From Verrucomicrobiaceae bacterium (GTDB taxonomy: Bacteria > Verrucomicrobiota > Verrucomicrobiia > Verrucomicrobiales > Verrucomicrobiaceae), in assembly GCA_027489965.1 (NCBI GenBank), contig JAIXZA010000183.1, forward strand, positions 1 through 42,665: a stretch of 42,665 nt of DNA, read 5' to 3'. The notes beneath the pieces were generated by a model. The model did not search any database and was not told the DNA's origin. It saw only the letters and a program-made list of their open reading frames with translations. Numbering within the stretch: the stretch's first letter is position 1; each line of letters begins with the position of its first letter. Positions 8,139 through 16,549 of the stretch are shown in pieces. Position numbers and translations under genes: made by a program.

Positions 8139-8825
8139 ATGAAAAAGGTTTTCCTCGGATTCCTCGCTGCCCTTTTTCTGCATGCTTTCGTGTTCCTGTT
8201 TGGCGGCTTTTTGATCCCCAAAGGTGAGGAGGCCGGCCCGAAAGTGGACGTGCTTCAGGACGTGGAGATCGCCAAAGAAGAGGAAAAGGAAGAAGAGGAG
8301 CCTAAAGAAAAACTGGAGCAACCTGTTGAAGACGTTAAACAGGAAATGCCTGACTTTAAAGAGCTAGCTCAGGTCGATACTGCAGCAGCGGCTGCACCTG
8401 CACTTTCTAACATGAGTCTGAGTGATCTCGGGTCTGCCCTCGGAGGCGCTGGAGGCGAAGGCGGCTTTGGTGGTGGCGTCGGATTTGGAAGTGGCGGTAT
8501 GATCGGTGGCACCGGCTCAGGCGGTGGTGGTCTAGGTGGTGGGGACATGCTTTCCAGTGGTCAGCTGGACGCTAAGCCAACGCCTACAAATCGAGTAGCT
8601 CCCAAACTTTCCTCTGATTTGCGTAAGCGCGTGAAAGGTAAAGTGGATGTGCTGATCATTGTCGGTAAAGACGGATCAGTTAGCAAAGCCGAGGTCTTAG
8701 ATTCCCCCGATCCTGCCGTGAACTCTTTTTGCCTTGAGGCTGCCCGTGAATGGAGATTCCAACCCGGCACTCGCGATGGCAAGCCCGTTAGTTTCAAACT
8801 CAAACTCCCCTTCCGTTTCGATTGA
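8139..8825 (+). CDS. tonB: TonB energy transducer with glycine-rich linker
   Basis: 228 residues. An N-terminal membrane anchor (about 5-27) includes a histidine (FLHAF), in line with the conserved TonB helix histidine. An acidic and lysine-rich stretch (about 46-75) and a strongly glycine-rich stretch (about 105-143) follow. The C-terminal TonB domain (about 150-228) has VLIIVGKDGSVSKAEVLDS and ends in KLKLPFRFD. TonB spans the periplasm and contacts the TonB box of outer-membrane receptors. The usual proline-rich rigid spacer is replaced here by Glu/Lys and Gly segments. The stop overlaps the TTG start of the next gene (TTGA at 8822-8825). Confidence 0.93.
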   Translation: MKKVFLGFLAALFLHAFVFLFGGFLIPKGEEAGPKVDVLQDVEIAKEEEKEEEEPKEKLEQPVEDVKQEMPDFKELAQVDTAAAAAPALSNMSLSDLGSALGGAGGEGGFGGGVGFGSGGMIGGTGSGGGGLGGGDMLSSGQLDAKPTPTNRVAPKLSSDLRKRVKGKVDVLIIVGKDGSVSKAEVLDSPDPAVNSFCLEAAREWRFQPGTRDGKPVSFKLKLPFRFD

Positions 8826-10249
8826 AAACGCTCCTGCTTTCTCTTCTGTCACTGAGTCCTGTTCTCCAGGCCGCAACGGCAACGCCAGCTCCAGCTCCGG
8901 CCCCTGCGGCTGCCGCCCCTGCTCCTACTACGGTGGATGAAGAGGAAAAGCCGCGCCCAGGTGCCTATGCCTTGGAGTTGTGGAAAGATCCTAATTTTGC
9001 TAAATTCTTCTTGGGCACTTACAGCGTCTTTCCAGACGTGGAACCGCCTCTTAGCGACAAAGATCGTGAGCTGTTGAATCAGCTCTTGCCCATGATGAAC
9101 AAGCCCATGGAGGCTGCTGGCGCATTGGTAAAGCTCATCACGAAGGATACCAATGCCATCTTTGATCTGACACTCGGCAATCTCTACTTGGAAAATGGTC
9201 AGTATGAGCCCGCTGCTGACCTGTTTCAACGCGCCGTCGATAAATTTCCCTCCTTCCGCCGTGCTTGGCGCGGGCTTGGGATGGTGAACGTGCGCCAGCA
9301 AAAATGGCGCAGTGCAGTGACGCATCTTAGTCGTGCCATCGGATTGGGTGCTCAAGACGGACCGAGCTACGGCTTGTATGGTTTTGCGCTGCTTTCCCTG
9401 GATCGTGCGGCAAGTGCAGAAAGTGCCTATCGTATGGCGCTGATGTTTCAGCCTGACGTATTGGACTGGAAGCTAGGTTTAGTGCGTTGTGTGCTGAAGC
9501 AGGCTAAGGCGGCTGAGGCTGCGGCTTTGTGTGAAGAGATCGTCCGTGAGAACCCTGACCGCACGGAATTCATCAGTCTGCAAAGTGAGGCCTATCTGGC
9601 CATGAAAGACAATTTGAAGGCCGCCGAAAATCTGGAGATCCTTTCCCGCAGCGGTGTGGCCAAGCCTGAGGACTTGCAGCGTCTGGGAGATATTTATTTG
9701 GTCAGTAAGGATTCCTCTTTGGCTTTGAGCGCGTACAAACGCGCAATTGAAGCGGGTGGCTTTGAGCCATCGAAAGTGATTTCTCAAGCCGAGAATTTGT
9801 CGATGCAGGGTGCTTTATTTGAAGCGACCTCCTTGATTAAACAGGCGCGTGAATCTGGGGCAGGGAAGCTTGCCAAAGAAGACGAGGCGCGTCTGCTGAA
9901 GTTGGAAGCTCGCCTTGCGGTCAGTTCTGGTAAAGCCGGTGATTCGATCCCGATGCTACAACGTGTGGTTGAGCTGAATCCCTTGGATGGCGCAGCGCTT
10001 ATGCTGCTGGGTCAGCACTACGCAGATAATAAGGATACGCCGAAGGCTGTTGGTTACTTTGAGCGCGCGGTGAAGCTGAAGGACTATGAGTCTGCGGCTA
10101 GCCTGCGTTTAGCGACGATCCATATAACGGCCAATAAGCTGGCGGATGCGTTGCCGTTGCTGAAACGTTCTAACGAATTGAAGGCCAATGACAGCGTGGC
10201 TAAGCTGATTTCTGACATTGAGCGCACTTTGCGTAAAGGCACGAAGTGA
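8822..10249 (+). CDS. Periplasmic TPR-repeat protein of the TonB operon
   Basis: 475 residues from a TTG that overlaps the tonB stop by four bases. This start gives an immediate signal peptide (KTLLLSLLSLSPVLQA), which supports it. A short Ala/Pro linker (PAPAPAPAAAAPAP) follows, then about ten TPR-type helical pairs, for example ALGNLYLENGQYEPAADLFQRA-like units with the family's G-Y-A-P spacing. TPR proteins end several TonB2/TtpC-type loci, where they are proposed to scaffold the transducer. The role here is inferred from that synteny. Next gene begins 23 bases downstream, so it probably shares the transcript. Confidence 0.85.
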   Translation: MKTLLLSLLSLSPVLQAATATPAPAPAPAAAAPAPTTVDEEEKPRPGAYALELWKDPNFAKFFLGTYSVFPDVEPPLSDKDRELLNQLLPMMNKPMEAAGALVKLITKDTNAIFDLTLGNLYLENGQYEPAADLFQRAVDKFPSFRRAWRGLGMVNVRQQKWRSAVTHLSRAIGLGAQDGPSYGLYGFALLSLDRAASAESAYRMALMFQPDVLDWKLGLVRCVLKQAKAAEAAALCEEIVRENPDRTEFISLQSEAYLAMKDNLKAAENLEILSRSGVAKPEDLQRLGDIYLVSKDSSLALSAYKRAIEAGGFEPSKVISQAENLSMQGALFEATSLIKQARESGAGKLAKEDEARLLKLEARLAVSSGKAGDSIPMLQRVVELNPLDGAALMLLGQHYADNKDTPKAVGYFERAVKLKDYESAASLRLATIHITANKLADALPLLKRSNELKANDSVAKLISDIERTLRKGTK

Positions 10250-10272
10250 TCGCTTGAAGAGTCTTCTGCCAG

Positions 10273-12015
10273 TTGGAGGTTGACCTAACCAAGCGTGTGA
10301 CTGAACTCTATCTCATCGACACCATCGGGCCGTTTTTTCGCGGTTATGATCGGCGTGTGATCAATTGGTCGAAGATTCCCTGGGATCATGTGGGGCGGCA
10401 GGGGGAGGCATGGTGGGAAATGGTTTGCAGTGAACTCAATATTTTGGGGCGGCAGGCGGTTTCTTGGGGCTTTAATGCGGCGTCTATCGACGATGTGGCT
10501 CATTTGGCCGATCATGAATGGATCGAGCCTGAGGTGAGGCATCGTATCCAGCGCTACCGCACAGAGATGCGGCGTTGCTTTCAGGTTTTGAAGGGCGTGG
10601 GATTGAGCCTGCATGTGACGATGGATGTTTTTTCCGCGACGCCTGAGCTGCTGAAGCGACTGGCGCTGAATCGAACCAGCGTGAATGATTTTTTGCGTGA
10701 TTTGTTAGACCGTTTCTTCACGGACTTCCCTGAGGTGGCGGGTGTGATCGTGCGGATCGGTGAATCCGATGGCAAAGACGTGAAGGATGATTTTCACAGT
10801 CAGCTCGTCATCAAGACGCCGGAGGATGCGCGGACGTTTCTCCAGGCGCTGTTACCGGTTTTTGAAAAGCATGGCCGTCGGCTCATTTTTCGCACATGGA
10901 CAGTCGGGGCCTATCCTATCGGTGATCTGATGTGGCATCGAGATACCTTTGCGCGTGTTTTCAAAGGGCTGACAAGTTCCGCCTTGGTGGTCTCTATGAA
11001 GTATGGGGAGACAGATTTCTTCCGCTACCTGCCCCTGAATCGGAATTTCTTTCGTACGCCTTTGGCTAAGATTGTGGAGCTGCAAACGCGTCGTGAATAC
11101 GAGGGTTGCGGCGAGTATCCGAGCTTCACAGGTTGGCTCTATGAGCAGTATGCTCGTGAATTGCAGCAGGCAGAGAATGTGATCGGCTGCATGGTCTGGG
11201 CGCAGACGGGTGGCTGGGTCCCATTCCGTCGATTAGCCTTCATTGATCCCGAGGCGCTGTGGACTGACCTAAATACCTTTGTCACGATTCGTGTGATGAA
11301 GGAAGGCGTGCTAGTTGAGGATGCCGTGCGTGCTTTTGTCAAAGAACGGCAATTGGGAGATCCCGATGCGCTTCTTGAACTGCTGCGTTTGTCTGACGAG
11401 TGCATTCGTGAGCTGCTTTATATCGAAGAATATGCGCGGCAAAAGCTCTTCTTCCGCCGAGTACGGATCCCGCCGATGTTGCAGGTGTATTGGGGGAACA
11501 TTTTTATCAGTCACAGTCTGCGCAGGCTGCTGCGTTATTTTGTGCGCGATGCTGATACGGCCCTACGCAGTGCTCAGCGTTGCATGTCGAATCTTGACCG
11601 CATGAGGTCGCTGGCAGAGCGTGCAGGCGTGTCAGTCGCAGATATCGACTACATGCGTGATACCTTCCATTTGCTGGCGCTGTCGCGTGAGTACTACTTT
11701 GCAGAGGATGCACCTGACATTGAGATGCGTATTCTTGAGGCAAAAGCTGCTTACAAGCTCAAGTATGCCAAGCGTGGGTTGCGCGCTCGTTACCGCATCA
11801 AGACCGACTTTAAGCCGCTGCTCTTGAATCCGAAACACCTGGGTTGGGCCATTCAGTTTCTGATGCGTCGGCAGCGTGGCTATCGCGTGGTGGATCGGTT
11901 GGTCGTACTCAGTGGATTATCGCTGATTTATCGGCTGATTGCGGCTAGGAAACCGCATTGGATACCAGGTTTTGCCTCAAAGAGTGCCATGGGAGTGGAT
12001 GTGGTCTTCAGGTGA
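10273..12015 (+). CDS. Cytoplasmic glycoside-hydrolase-like TIM-barrel protein (possibly GH67-related)
   Basis: 580 residues from a TTG at 10273; an in-frame stop at 10255-10257 limits the choice, and a GTG at 10297 is an alternative. No signal peptide or membrane helix is present. The first 340 residues have TIM-barrel character: WGFNAASIDDVAHL, GVIVRIGESDGKD, RTWTVGAYPIGDLMW, SMKYGETDFFRYLP and MVWAQTGGW are spaced like successive beta-strand ends with acidic and aromatic residues. The pattern recalls alpha-glucuronidase-like (GH67-type) enzymes, but I cannot assign catalytic residues. The C-terminal 240 residues are helical and basic. It follows the TPR gene by 23 bases, suggesting a link to TonB-dependent uptake of a sugar compound. 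Activity and substrate are unproven. Confidence 0.5.
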   Translation: MEVDLTKRVTELYLIDTIGPFFRGYDRRVINWSKIPWDHVGRQGEAWWEMVCSELNILGRQAVSWGFNAASIDDVAHLADHEWIEPEVRHRIQRYRTEMRRCFQVLKGVGLSLHVTMDVFSATPELLKRLALNRTSVNDFLRDLLDRFFTDFPEVAGVIVRIGESDGKDVKDDFHSQLVIKTPEDARTFLQALLPVFEKHGRRLIFRTWTVGAYPIGDLMWHRDTFARVFKGLTSSALVVSMKYGETDFFRYLPLNRNFFRTPLAKIVELQTRREYEGCGEYPSFTGWLYEQYARELQQAENVIGCMVWAQTGGWVPFRRLAFIDPEALWTDLNTFVTIRVMKEGVLVEDAVRAFVKERQLGDPDALLELLRLSDECIRELLYIEEYARQKLFFRRVRIPPMLQVYWGNIFISHSLRRLLRYFVRDADTALRSAQRCMSNLDRMRSLAERAGVSVADIDYMRDTFHLLALSREYYFAEDAPDIEMRILEAKAAYKLKYAKRGLRARYRIKTDFKPLLLNPKHLGWAIQFLMRRQRGYRVVDRLVVLSGLSLIYRLIAARKPHWIPGFASKSAMGVDVVFR

Positions 12016-12094
12016 CGCATTCGTCACGCAGGTATGGTTTGTTAGGAGTAAAATCTGCTTTCTGTGAGACGAAAGCCCTTCTACATCTGCCATC

Positions 12095-13240
12095 ATGAGA
12101 TTGCTGCTCATCACTGACACCTATCCGCCCGATATCAATGGGGTGGCGCGGACACTTTCTACCTTAGCAGGTGGATTGGCTGCCTGTGGGCATGTGGTTG
12201 AGATCGTCACGACACTGGCTGCTAAAACTGGAGAGACCGAAGCTCTGAAACGGCATGTGACGATGGCGTTGCCCTTGATCGGTTACCCCGGTCTGCGGAT
12301 GGGAATTGCCACGACTTGGAAAATGAAGGCTATGTTTGAGAGCTTCAAGCCCGATGTGCTTTATGTAGCGACGGAGACGCCGCTAGGCATAGCCAGCATT
12401 CGTGCTGCCGCTAAAATGGGCATCCCTGTGGTTTCTGGCTTCCACACGAACTTTCAGTCGTACTTGGAAAACTACAGCCTTCCTGGCTTGGAGTTTGTAG
12501 CTCAGAACTTCCTTCGCCACATTCATAATCAAACCGCCCGCACTTTGACCCCAAGTGCTGACAGTGCCGCCATGTTACAGCGCTGGGGAGTCACCAATGT
12601 AGGTGTCATGGGCCGTGGTGTGGACACTGATTTATTCAGTCCTGCTCGCCGCAGTATGGTGTTGAGATCGTCCTGGGGTGCAGATGAGAAGACACCCGTG
12701 GCCATTTATGTGGGTCGTGTGGCCGCGGAAAAGAATTTGCCCCTATTGATGAAGGCCTTTGCCGCTTTCCGTGAACAGCATCCGCTGGCTCCTTGTGTGG
12801 TTGTTGGTGATGGGCCGCGTCTAAAGGCACTGCAAACAGAACATCCCGAGTTTCGCTACCTTGGCGCTAAGACCGGCACGGATCTGGCTGAATGTTATGC
12901 CAGTGCAGATGTCTTTGTTTTCCCGAGTACTAGCGAGACCTTTGGTAACGTGGTGCTTGAGGCCATGTCCAGCGGGCTCATTCCTGTGGCCTATGATTAT
13001 GCGGCTCCACGCCAAGTCATCCGCCATGGCGAGAATGGTTGCCTGGCTGCCTTTGATGTTAGTGATGCCTTTCTTAGTGCTACGCATGAAAGTGCCCAGA
13101 TTTGGGACTCGGCCCCCATCCGCTCAGAAGCGCGCGTTTCCGCAGGTCAACTCGGCTGGCAGCGCGTCATCGAGCAATTCGAAGCTGAACTTCTTGCCGT
13201 TCAGACTCAATCACCCACTCCAATAGTCCTTGCCCCATGA
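12095..13240 (+). CDS. GT4-family glycosyltransferase (GT-B fold), likely glycolipid-forming
   Basis: 381 residues. The N-terminal Rossmann half opens with LLLITDTYPPDINGVARTL, the usual start of GT4 enzymes with a glycine-bearing acceptor loop. GFHTNF (115-120) and GRGVDTDLF (173-181) are typical of the mannosyl-/glucosyl-/sulfoquinovosyl-transferase branch. The donor-binding half has YVGRVAAEKN (205-214) and the EX7E motif (E281 and E289 in SETFGNVVLE). GT4 enzymes transfer a sugar from a nucleotide donor with retention. The gene overlaps the next by four bases (ATGA at 13237-13240), so its product probably works with the metallophosphoesterase. With PhoU next, synthesis of a phosphate-free glycolipid is a reasonable inference; acceptor and sugar are not shown by the sequence. 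Confidence 0.88.
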   Translation: MRLLLITDTYPPDINGVARTLSTLAGGLAACGHVVEIVTTLAAKTGETEALKRHVTMALPLIGYPGLRMGIATTWKMKAMFESFKPDVLYVATETPLGIASIRAAAKMGIPVVSGFHTNFQSYLENYSLPGLEFVAQNFLRHIHNQTARTLTPSADSAAMLQRWGVTNVGVMGRGVDTDLFSPARRSMVLRSSWGADEKTPVAIYVGRVAAEKNLPLLMKAFAAFREQHPLAPCVVVGDGPRLKALQTEHPEFRYLGAKTGTDLAECYASADVFVFPSTSETFGNVVLEAMSSGLIPVAYDYAAPRQVIRHGENGCLAAFDVSDAFLSATHESAQIWDSAPIRSEARVSAGQLGWQRVIEQFEAELLAVQTQSPTPIVLAP

Positions 13241-14127
13241 GCGAAGAAATCGATGAACTTCCTGACGTCCCCGCAGACCCATCACGTGTGAAGACAAAGT
13301 TGCGCGCCCGCACGGTTTTTATCTCCGACGTGCATCTCGGCATGCCTGACTGCAAAGCAGCTCAGGTTTCCCACTTCATCCGTCATGTGCAGTGTGATCA
13401 GCTCATCATGAATGGCGACATCATTGATGCCTGGTATCTGAAAAGCTCGGGCGGTTGGAACAAATCTCACACCAACTTCCTGCGCACCGTCCTCAAGAAG
13501 ATGGAGAAGGAGAATACCCAGATCCTTTATCTGCGTGGAAATCATGACGACATTCTGGATCGGTTCATTCCCATTCAGTTGGATAATTTCCTCATCACGG
13601 ATGAACACATTCATCACACCAAGCGTGGTGACTACCTCGTGGTGCATGGAGACGGCTTTGACCACGTCACAACGAATCATCCCTGGATCGCTCACCTCGG
13701 TGGTATCGGCTACAATATATTGCTTCGGGTAAACCGGATCTACAATTGGTACCGCCATGCGCGCGGCAAAGAGAATTTCTCTCTGAGTCGCTGGGTGAAA
13801 CTCAAGGTCAAATCGGCGGTCAGCTTTGTCGGCAAGTATGAAGAGCAACTTCAGGAACTGGCACGGGCGCGCGACTGCAAGGGCATCATCTGTGGGCACA
13901 TTCACAGCCCTGCCAATAAGATGGTCGGAGAGACCCATTACCTCAATTCTGGTGACTGGGTGGAGTCGATGACGGCTATTCTTGAATACGATAACGGCGA
14001 TTTTGAGGTCATCTCGTATGACGACTTTTGTGCGCGCACGAATCGACAGCCGAAGGGTGGAATAAAAAGTGTGAATGTGACAAATGAGGTGAAATTAAGT
14101 GTCGAAAACGTCACATTGCCTGTATAA
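13237..14127 (+). CDS. PlcP/LpxH-like calcineurin-type metallophosphoesterase
   Basis: 296 residues. All metal-site motifs are present: SDVHLG (D31, H33), NGDIID (D61), RGNHDD (N102, H103), HGDGFD (H137) and CGHIHSP (H221, H223), followed by NSGDWVES. The family includes LpxH, the UDP-2,3-diacylglucosamine hydrolase of lipid A synthesis, and PlcP, the phosphate-starvation phospholipase C-like enzyme. Length, the insert between HGDGFD and CGHIH (HLGGIGYNILLRVNR, SLSRWVKLKVKSAV) and the GDWVES end fit the longer PlcP-type branch better than classical LpxH of about 240 residues. Overlap with the glycosyltransferase and closeness to phoU (26-base gap) support a lipid-remodelling role. LpxH-type activity cannot be ruled out. 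Confidence 0.85.
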   Translation: MSEEIDELPDVPADPSRVKTKLRARTVFISDVHLGMPDCKAAQVSHFIRHVQCDQLIMNGDIIDAWYLKSSGGWNKSHTNFLRTVLKKMEKENTQILYLRGNHDDILDRFIPIQLDNFLITDEHIHHTKRGDYLVVHGDGFDHVTTNHPWIAHLGGIGYNILLRVNRIYNWYRHARGKENFSLSRWVKLKVKSAVSFVGKYEEQLQELARARDCKGIICGHIHSPANKMVGETHYLNSGDWVESMTAILEYDNGDFEVISYDDFCARTNRQPKGGIKSVNVTNEVKLSVENVTLPV

Positions 14128-14153
14128 AGTCCGCTAGACTGATTCGAATCGAG

Positions 14154-14846
14154 ATGCACGATCATATTCTGACCTCCTTCAATGCCGCCCTGACCACTCT
14201 CCGTGAGCAGGTTCTGACCATGGCCAGCATGGCGCGAAAAAATTTAGCCAGCGCCATGCGCGGTCTGGTCGAGCGTGATACGGATCTTTGTAATTCGGCC
14301 ATTGCTGCGGATCAGGACGTCAATGAACTGGAGAAAAGTATCGATAGGCTTGGGATGCAGATTTTACTCAAATTCCAGCCTACAGCGCATGATCTTCGGC
14401 AGGTCATGGGGACGATGCGTGTGGCCAATAATCTGGAACGCATTTCCGACCAGGCCAGCGGCATTGCCAAGCGGGCGCGGAACATCAACAATCTGCCTGA
14501 GATTGCTGAATTAAAGCTGATCGAGCCCCTTTATCATCTATGCGCGCGGAATCTTGAAAGCAGCATTCAAGCTTTCACCGTGGCTGATCCAGAAGCAGCG
14601 GCTAGAGCGCGCCTGCTAGATAAGGAGCTGGATGCGGCGGAAAAGGGCTTTGACAGTTCCTTACTCTCCGTCATGGAAGAGCGCCAATCGCCTCTGGAAG
14701 GGTATCTACACCTGATCTTTGTGGCACGCTTCCTGGAGCGCGTTGGCGACCACGCCAAGAACATTTGTGAAGACACCATCTTCATCGAAAAAGCAGAGGA
14801 CGTGCGCTTTGATAAAAAGCGGCAGGAAGAACCTTCTGCGGTCTGA
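14154..14846 (+). CDS. phoU: PhoU phosphate-signalling regulator
   Basis: 230 residues, the normal PhoU length, made of two homologous three-helix bundles. The metal-binding motifs of each half are present: ERISDQ (95-100) in the first and ERVGDH (195-200) in the second. PhoU restrains the PhoR/PhoB response and modulates the Pst phosphate transporter. No pst or phoBR gene is visible in the window, so this copy is separated from its usual operon. Instead it follows the metallophosphoesterase by 26 bases, apparently in one transcript with the glycosyltransferase, which ties those two genes to phosphate status. No hairpin terminator is clear after it; the next unit has its own promoter. Confidence 0.95.
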   Translation: MHDHILTSFNAALTTLREQVLTMASMARKNLASAMRGLVERDTDLCNSAIAADQDVNELEKSIDRLGMQILLKFQPTAHDLRQVMGTMRVANNLERISDQASGIAKRARNINNLPEIAELKLIEPLYHLCARNLESSIQAFTVADPEAAARARLLDKELDAAEKGFDSSLLSVMEERQSPLEGYLHLIFVARFLERVGDHAKNICEDTIFIEKAEDVRFDKKRQEEPSAV

Positions 14847-14881
14847 GATGAATAAGGTTGAAGTGTGAAGCTTAAGTTTGA

Positions 14882-14910
14882 TTAACAAACTACTGGCCTA
14901 ATGTGATAAT
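14882..14910 (+). promoter_or_regulatory. Candidate sigma70-type promoter with extended -10
   Basis: TTAACA (14882-14887) and GATAAT (14905-14910) are separated by exactly 17 bases. A TG at 14902-14903 gives an extended -10. Each hexamer is one base from consensus. It would start transcription about 25 bases before the ATG at 14943. Confidence 0.6.
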
Positions 14911-14918
14911 CACTATAA
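14904..14918. promoter_or_regulatory. Fur-box-like site overlapping the -10
   Basis: The 15-mer matches the 7-1-7 Fur core (TGATAAT-N-ATTATCA) at 12 of 14 specified positions, with a perfect left half. It lies over the candidate -10, where a repressor would block transcription. An 11-base perfect palindrome (GTGATAATCAC, 14903-14913) overlaps it, so another dimeric regulator is possible. Confidence 0.4.
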
Positions 14919-14942
14919 AGTAAATGCCGTACTGGCTATTAA

Positions 14943-16547
14943 ATGGATGGTGATTACAAAATATTTCGAGTTGATGGCGTTGCGTTGAAACCTCAGCTGC
15001 AGACGAAGTGTCATTTGGGCACGGTGAGCCTATGTCTGTTGAGTGCGATACTCCTAATCGTATCGGCTATTCCAGCCTTGGCGGAGCTCAAAAAAAGCAA
15101 AGAAGTGAAAGAGGGAAGTCGAGGCGGTAACAGCTTTGAGCGATGGCAGGCTGAAAACCCCTTGGATGGCAAAAATGGACCGAGGGATGATGCTGATGGA
15201 GACGGCTATACTAATGTAGCGGAGTTTGCTTTTGGGCTGACTGCGGATTCAGGATTGCAGCAGGGTTTCGACTCTTTGCCGAGACTGGTTTATAACCCGC
15301 AGACAGCAAAGTTTGACTTTGAATATCGGCGTCGGGCTGACTTGCCAGAGAATTTGAGTCTCACTTTGATGCTGACGGAATTTCAAGGTTATGAAGAGCG
15401 CTCAAGCCTAGTGCCTGCGGTGACGCAGACTGAAGACGGCTTTGAAACCGTGGTCTATGCCAATATCGAAAGTGATCCGGTCTGCCGATCTCTTACGCAA
15501 GGTAAGGCCCGTCTTCAGGTGAGCCTTAGCTCAGAGCGCGGTGGCAGTGTGGATGCACAGACTCCATTCTGGTGCTGGCGTCGGCAAATCTTTCAGGCTG
15601 GAGGCTCACGTAGCTTTGCGATGCCGTTAGTTCGGCCGGAGATTTATCGTGGGAGAGTAGCAGCAGTGACGCCGAGCTCTTTGGATATAGCCAATGTTCT
15701 GAGTGCAGGTGAAGACTTCGTTTCTGCGCTGGACAGGGCTGAAAGCTATTATGTCGAGGTCGTGGACGGCGACTGGGAAGGCCATCGCTGGGAGGTGGAC
15801 GAGCCTGCGTGTTCTGCTGGTGAAATTGCTTTGGATCTGACCTCACAAAAGAACACGCGTGACTCTGTGCCTGATCTCTCTGGCGCGATCATCGCAGTGC
15901 GCCCACATCAGACTCTTTCGAGTGTGATCCGTGAGGAGCGGCTTTTGGCAGCAACTCAGTCCTCTCAAGCGGATCGGGTGCAGTTTTGGGAACGAGCAGA
16001 AAATCGCTACACGGAATGTTGGCTTTCCCTGCGGGAAGGAAATCAGCGGCGTTGGGTCAGTGTGGGGGATTCCACACACGCTGACAGCGGCAGGCGCGTC
16101 TTGCTGCCCGGTGAAGGCATGTTTGTCAAGTTGGGCAGTGTTTCGGCATCGGTGCCACTGGTCGGCCTCGTCCGTGACACTGATCTCATTCTATCCGTAG
16201 AAAAAGGCACCAGCTTCCTCGGTACGGGCTGGACTGAAGCCGCTTCGCCAGGTCAATTAGACATGAAAAACCGACAGGGCTTTTGTGCGAGCACCCGCAG
16301 ATCTCAAGCGGATCGTCTGCGAGTCTGGAATAATCAAAGCAAGGTGGCTTCAACACTCTCGGGCTACTATTTAAGAGCAGTAACGGGTGCTGAAAGTCAA
16401 TGGGTCATGGAGGGCGACAGCGAGATGATGGATCAAAACGACACAAGCCTGCTGAATGGTTTTGAGGCCTTCTTTCTCATTCATCCAGGGGCTTTCAGTC
16501 AGTGGCGGCAGCCAGCACAACATTTTCAAAGCGTGGACCTTCAATAA
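14943..16547 (+). CDS. TIGR02597-like surface protein with a calcium-loop motif
   Basis: 534 residues from the ATG at 14943. A TTG at 14985 would give a shorter n-region (KPQLQTKCHLG) and is a good alternative. The signal peptide core is SLCLLSAILLIVSAIPALA. An aspartate-rich loop (DDADGDGYTNVAEFAFGL, about 82-99) matches the thrombospondin-3-like repeat common in exported proteins of this phylum. The rest has two similar lobes, each with a SQADR-(V/L)-(Q/R)-(F/V)-W motif (about residues 340 and 457). PHQTLSSVI fits the TIGR02597 family described from Verrucomicrobium spinosum. Function is unknown; an extracellular or envelope location is expected. A PEP-CTERM gene follows after 2 bases. Confidence 0.65.
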   Translation: MDGDYKIFRVDGVALKPQLQTKCHLGTVSLCLLSAILLIVSAIPALAELKKSKEVKEGSRGGNSFERWQAENPLDGKNGPRDDADGDGYTNVAEFAFGLTADSGLQQGFDSLPRLVYNPQTAKFDFEYRRRADLPENLSLTLMLTEFQGYEERSSLVPAVTQTEDGFETVVYANIESDPVCRSLTQGKARLQVSLSSERGGSVDAQTPFWCWRRQIFQAGGSRSFAMPLVRPEIYRGRVAAVTPSSLDIANVLSAGEDFVSALDRAESYYVEVVDGDWEGHRWEVDEPACSAGEIALDLTSQKNTRDSVPDLSGAIIAVRPHQTLSSVIREERLLAATQSSQADRVQFWERAENRYTECWLSLREGNQRRWVSVGDSTHADSGRRVLLPGEGMFVKLGSVSASVPLVGLVRDTDLILSVEKGTSFLGTGWTEAASPGQLDMKNRQGFCASTRRSQADRLRVWNNQSKVASTLSGYYLRAVTGAESQWVMEGDSEMMDQNDTSLLNGFEAFFLIHPGAFSQWRQPAQHFQSVDLQ

Positions 16548-16549
16548 TC

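Noticed and set aside
13282..13938. Antisense open frame of 218 codons opposite the metallophosphoesterase
   Set aside because: The + strand frame has all metal-binding motifs; the antisense protein has none.
14875..14891. Small 6-base-pair hairpin after phoU as terminator
   Set aside because: The stem is short and AT-rich with no T tail, and it overlaps the better-supported -35 of the next unit.
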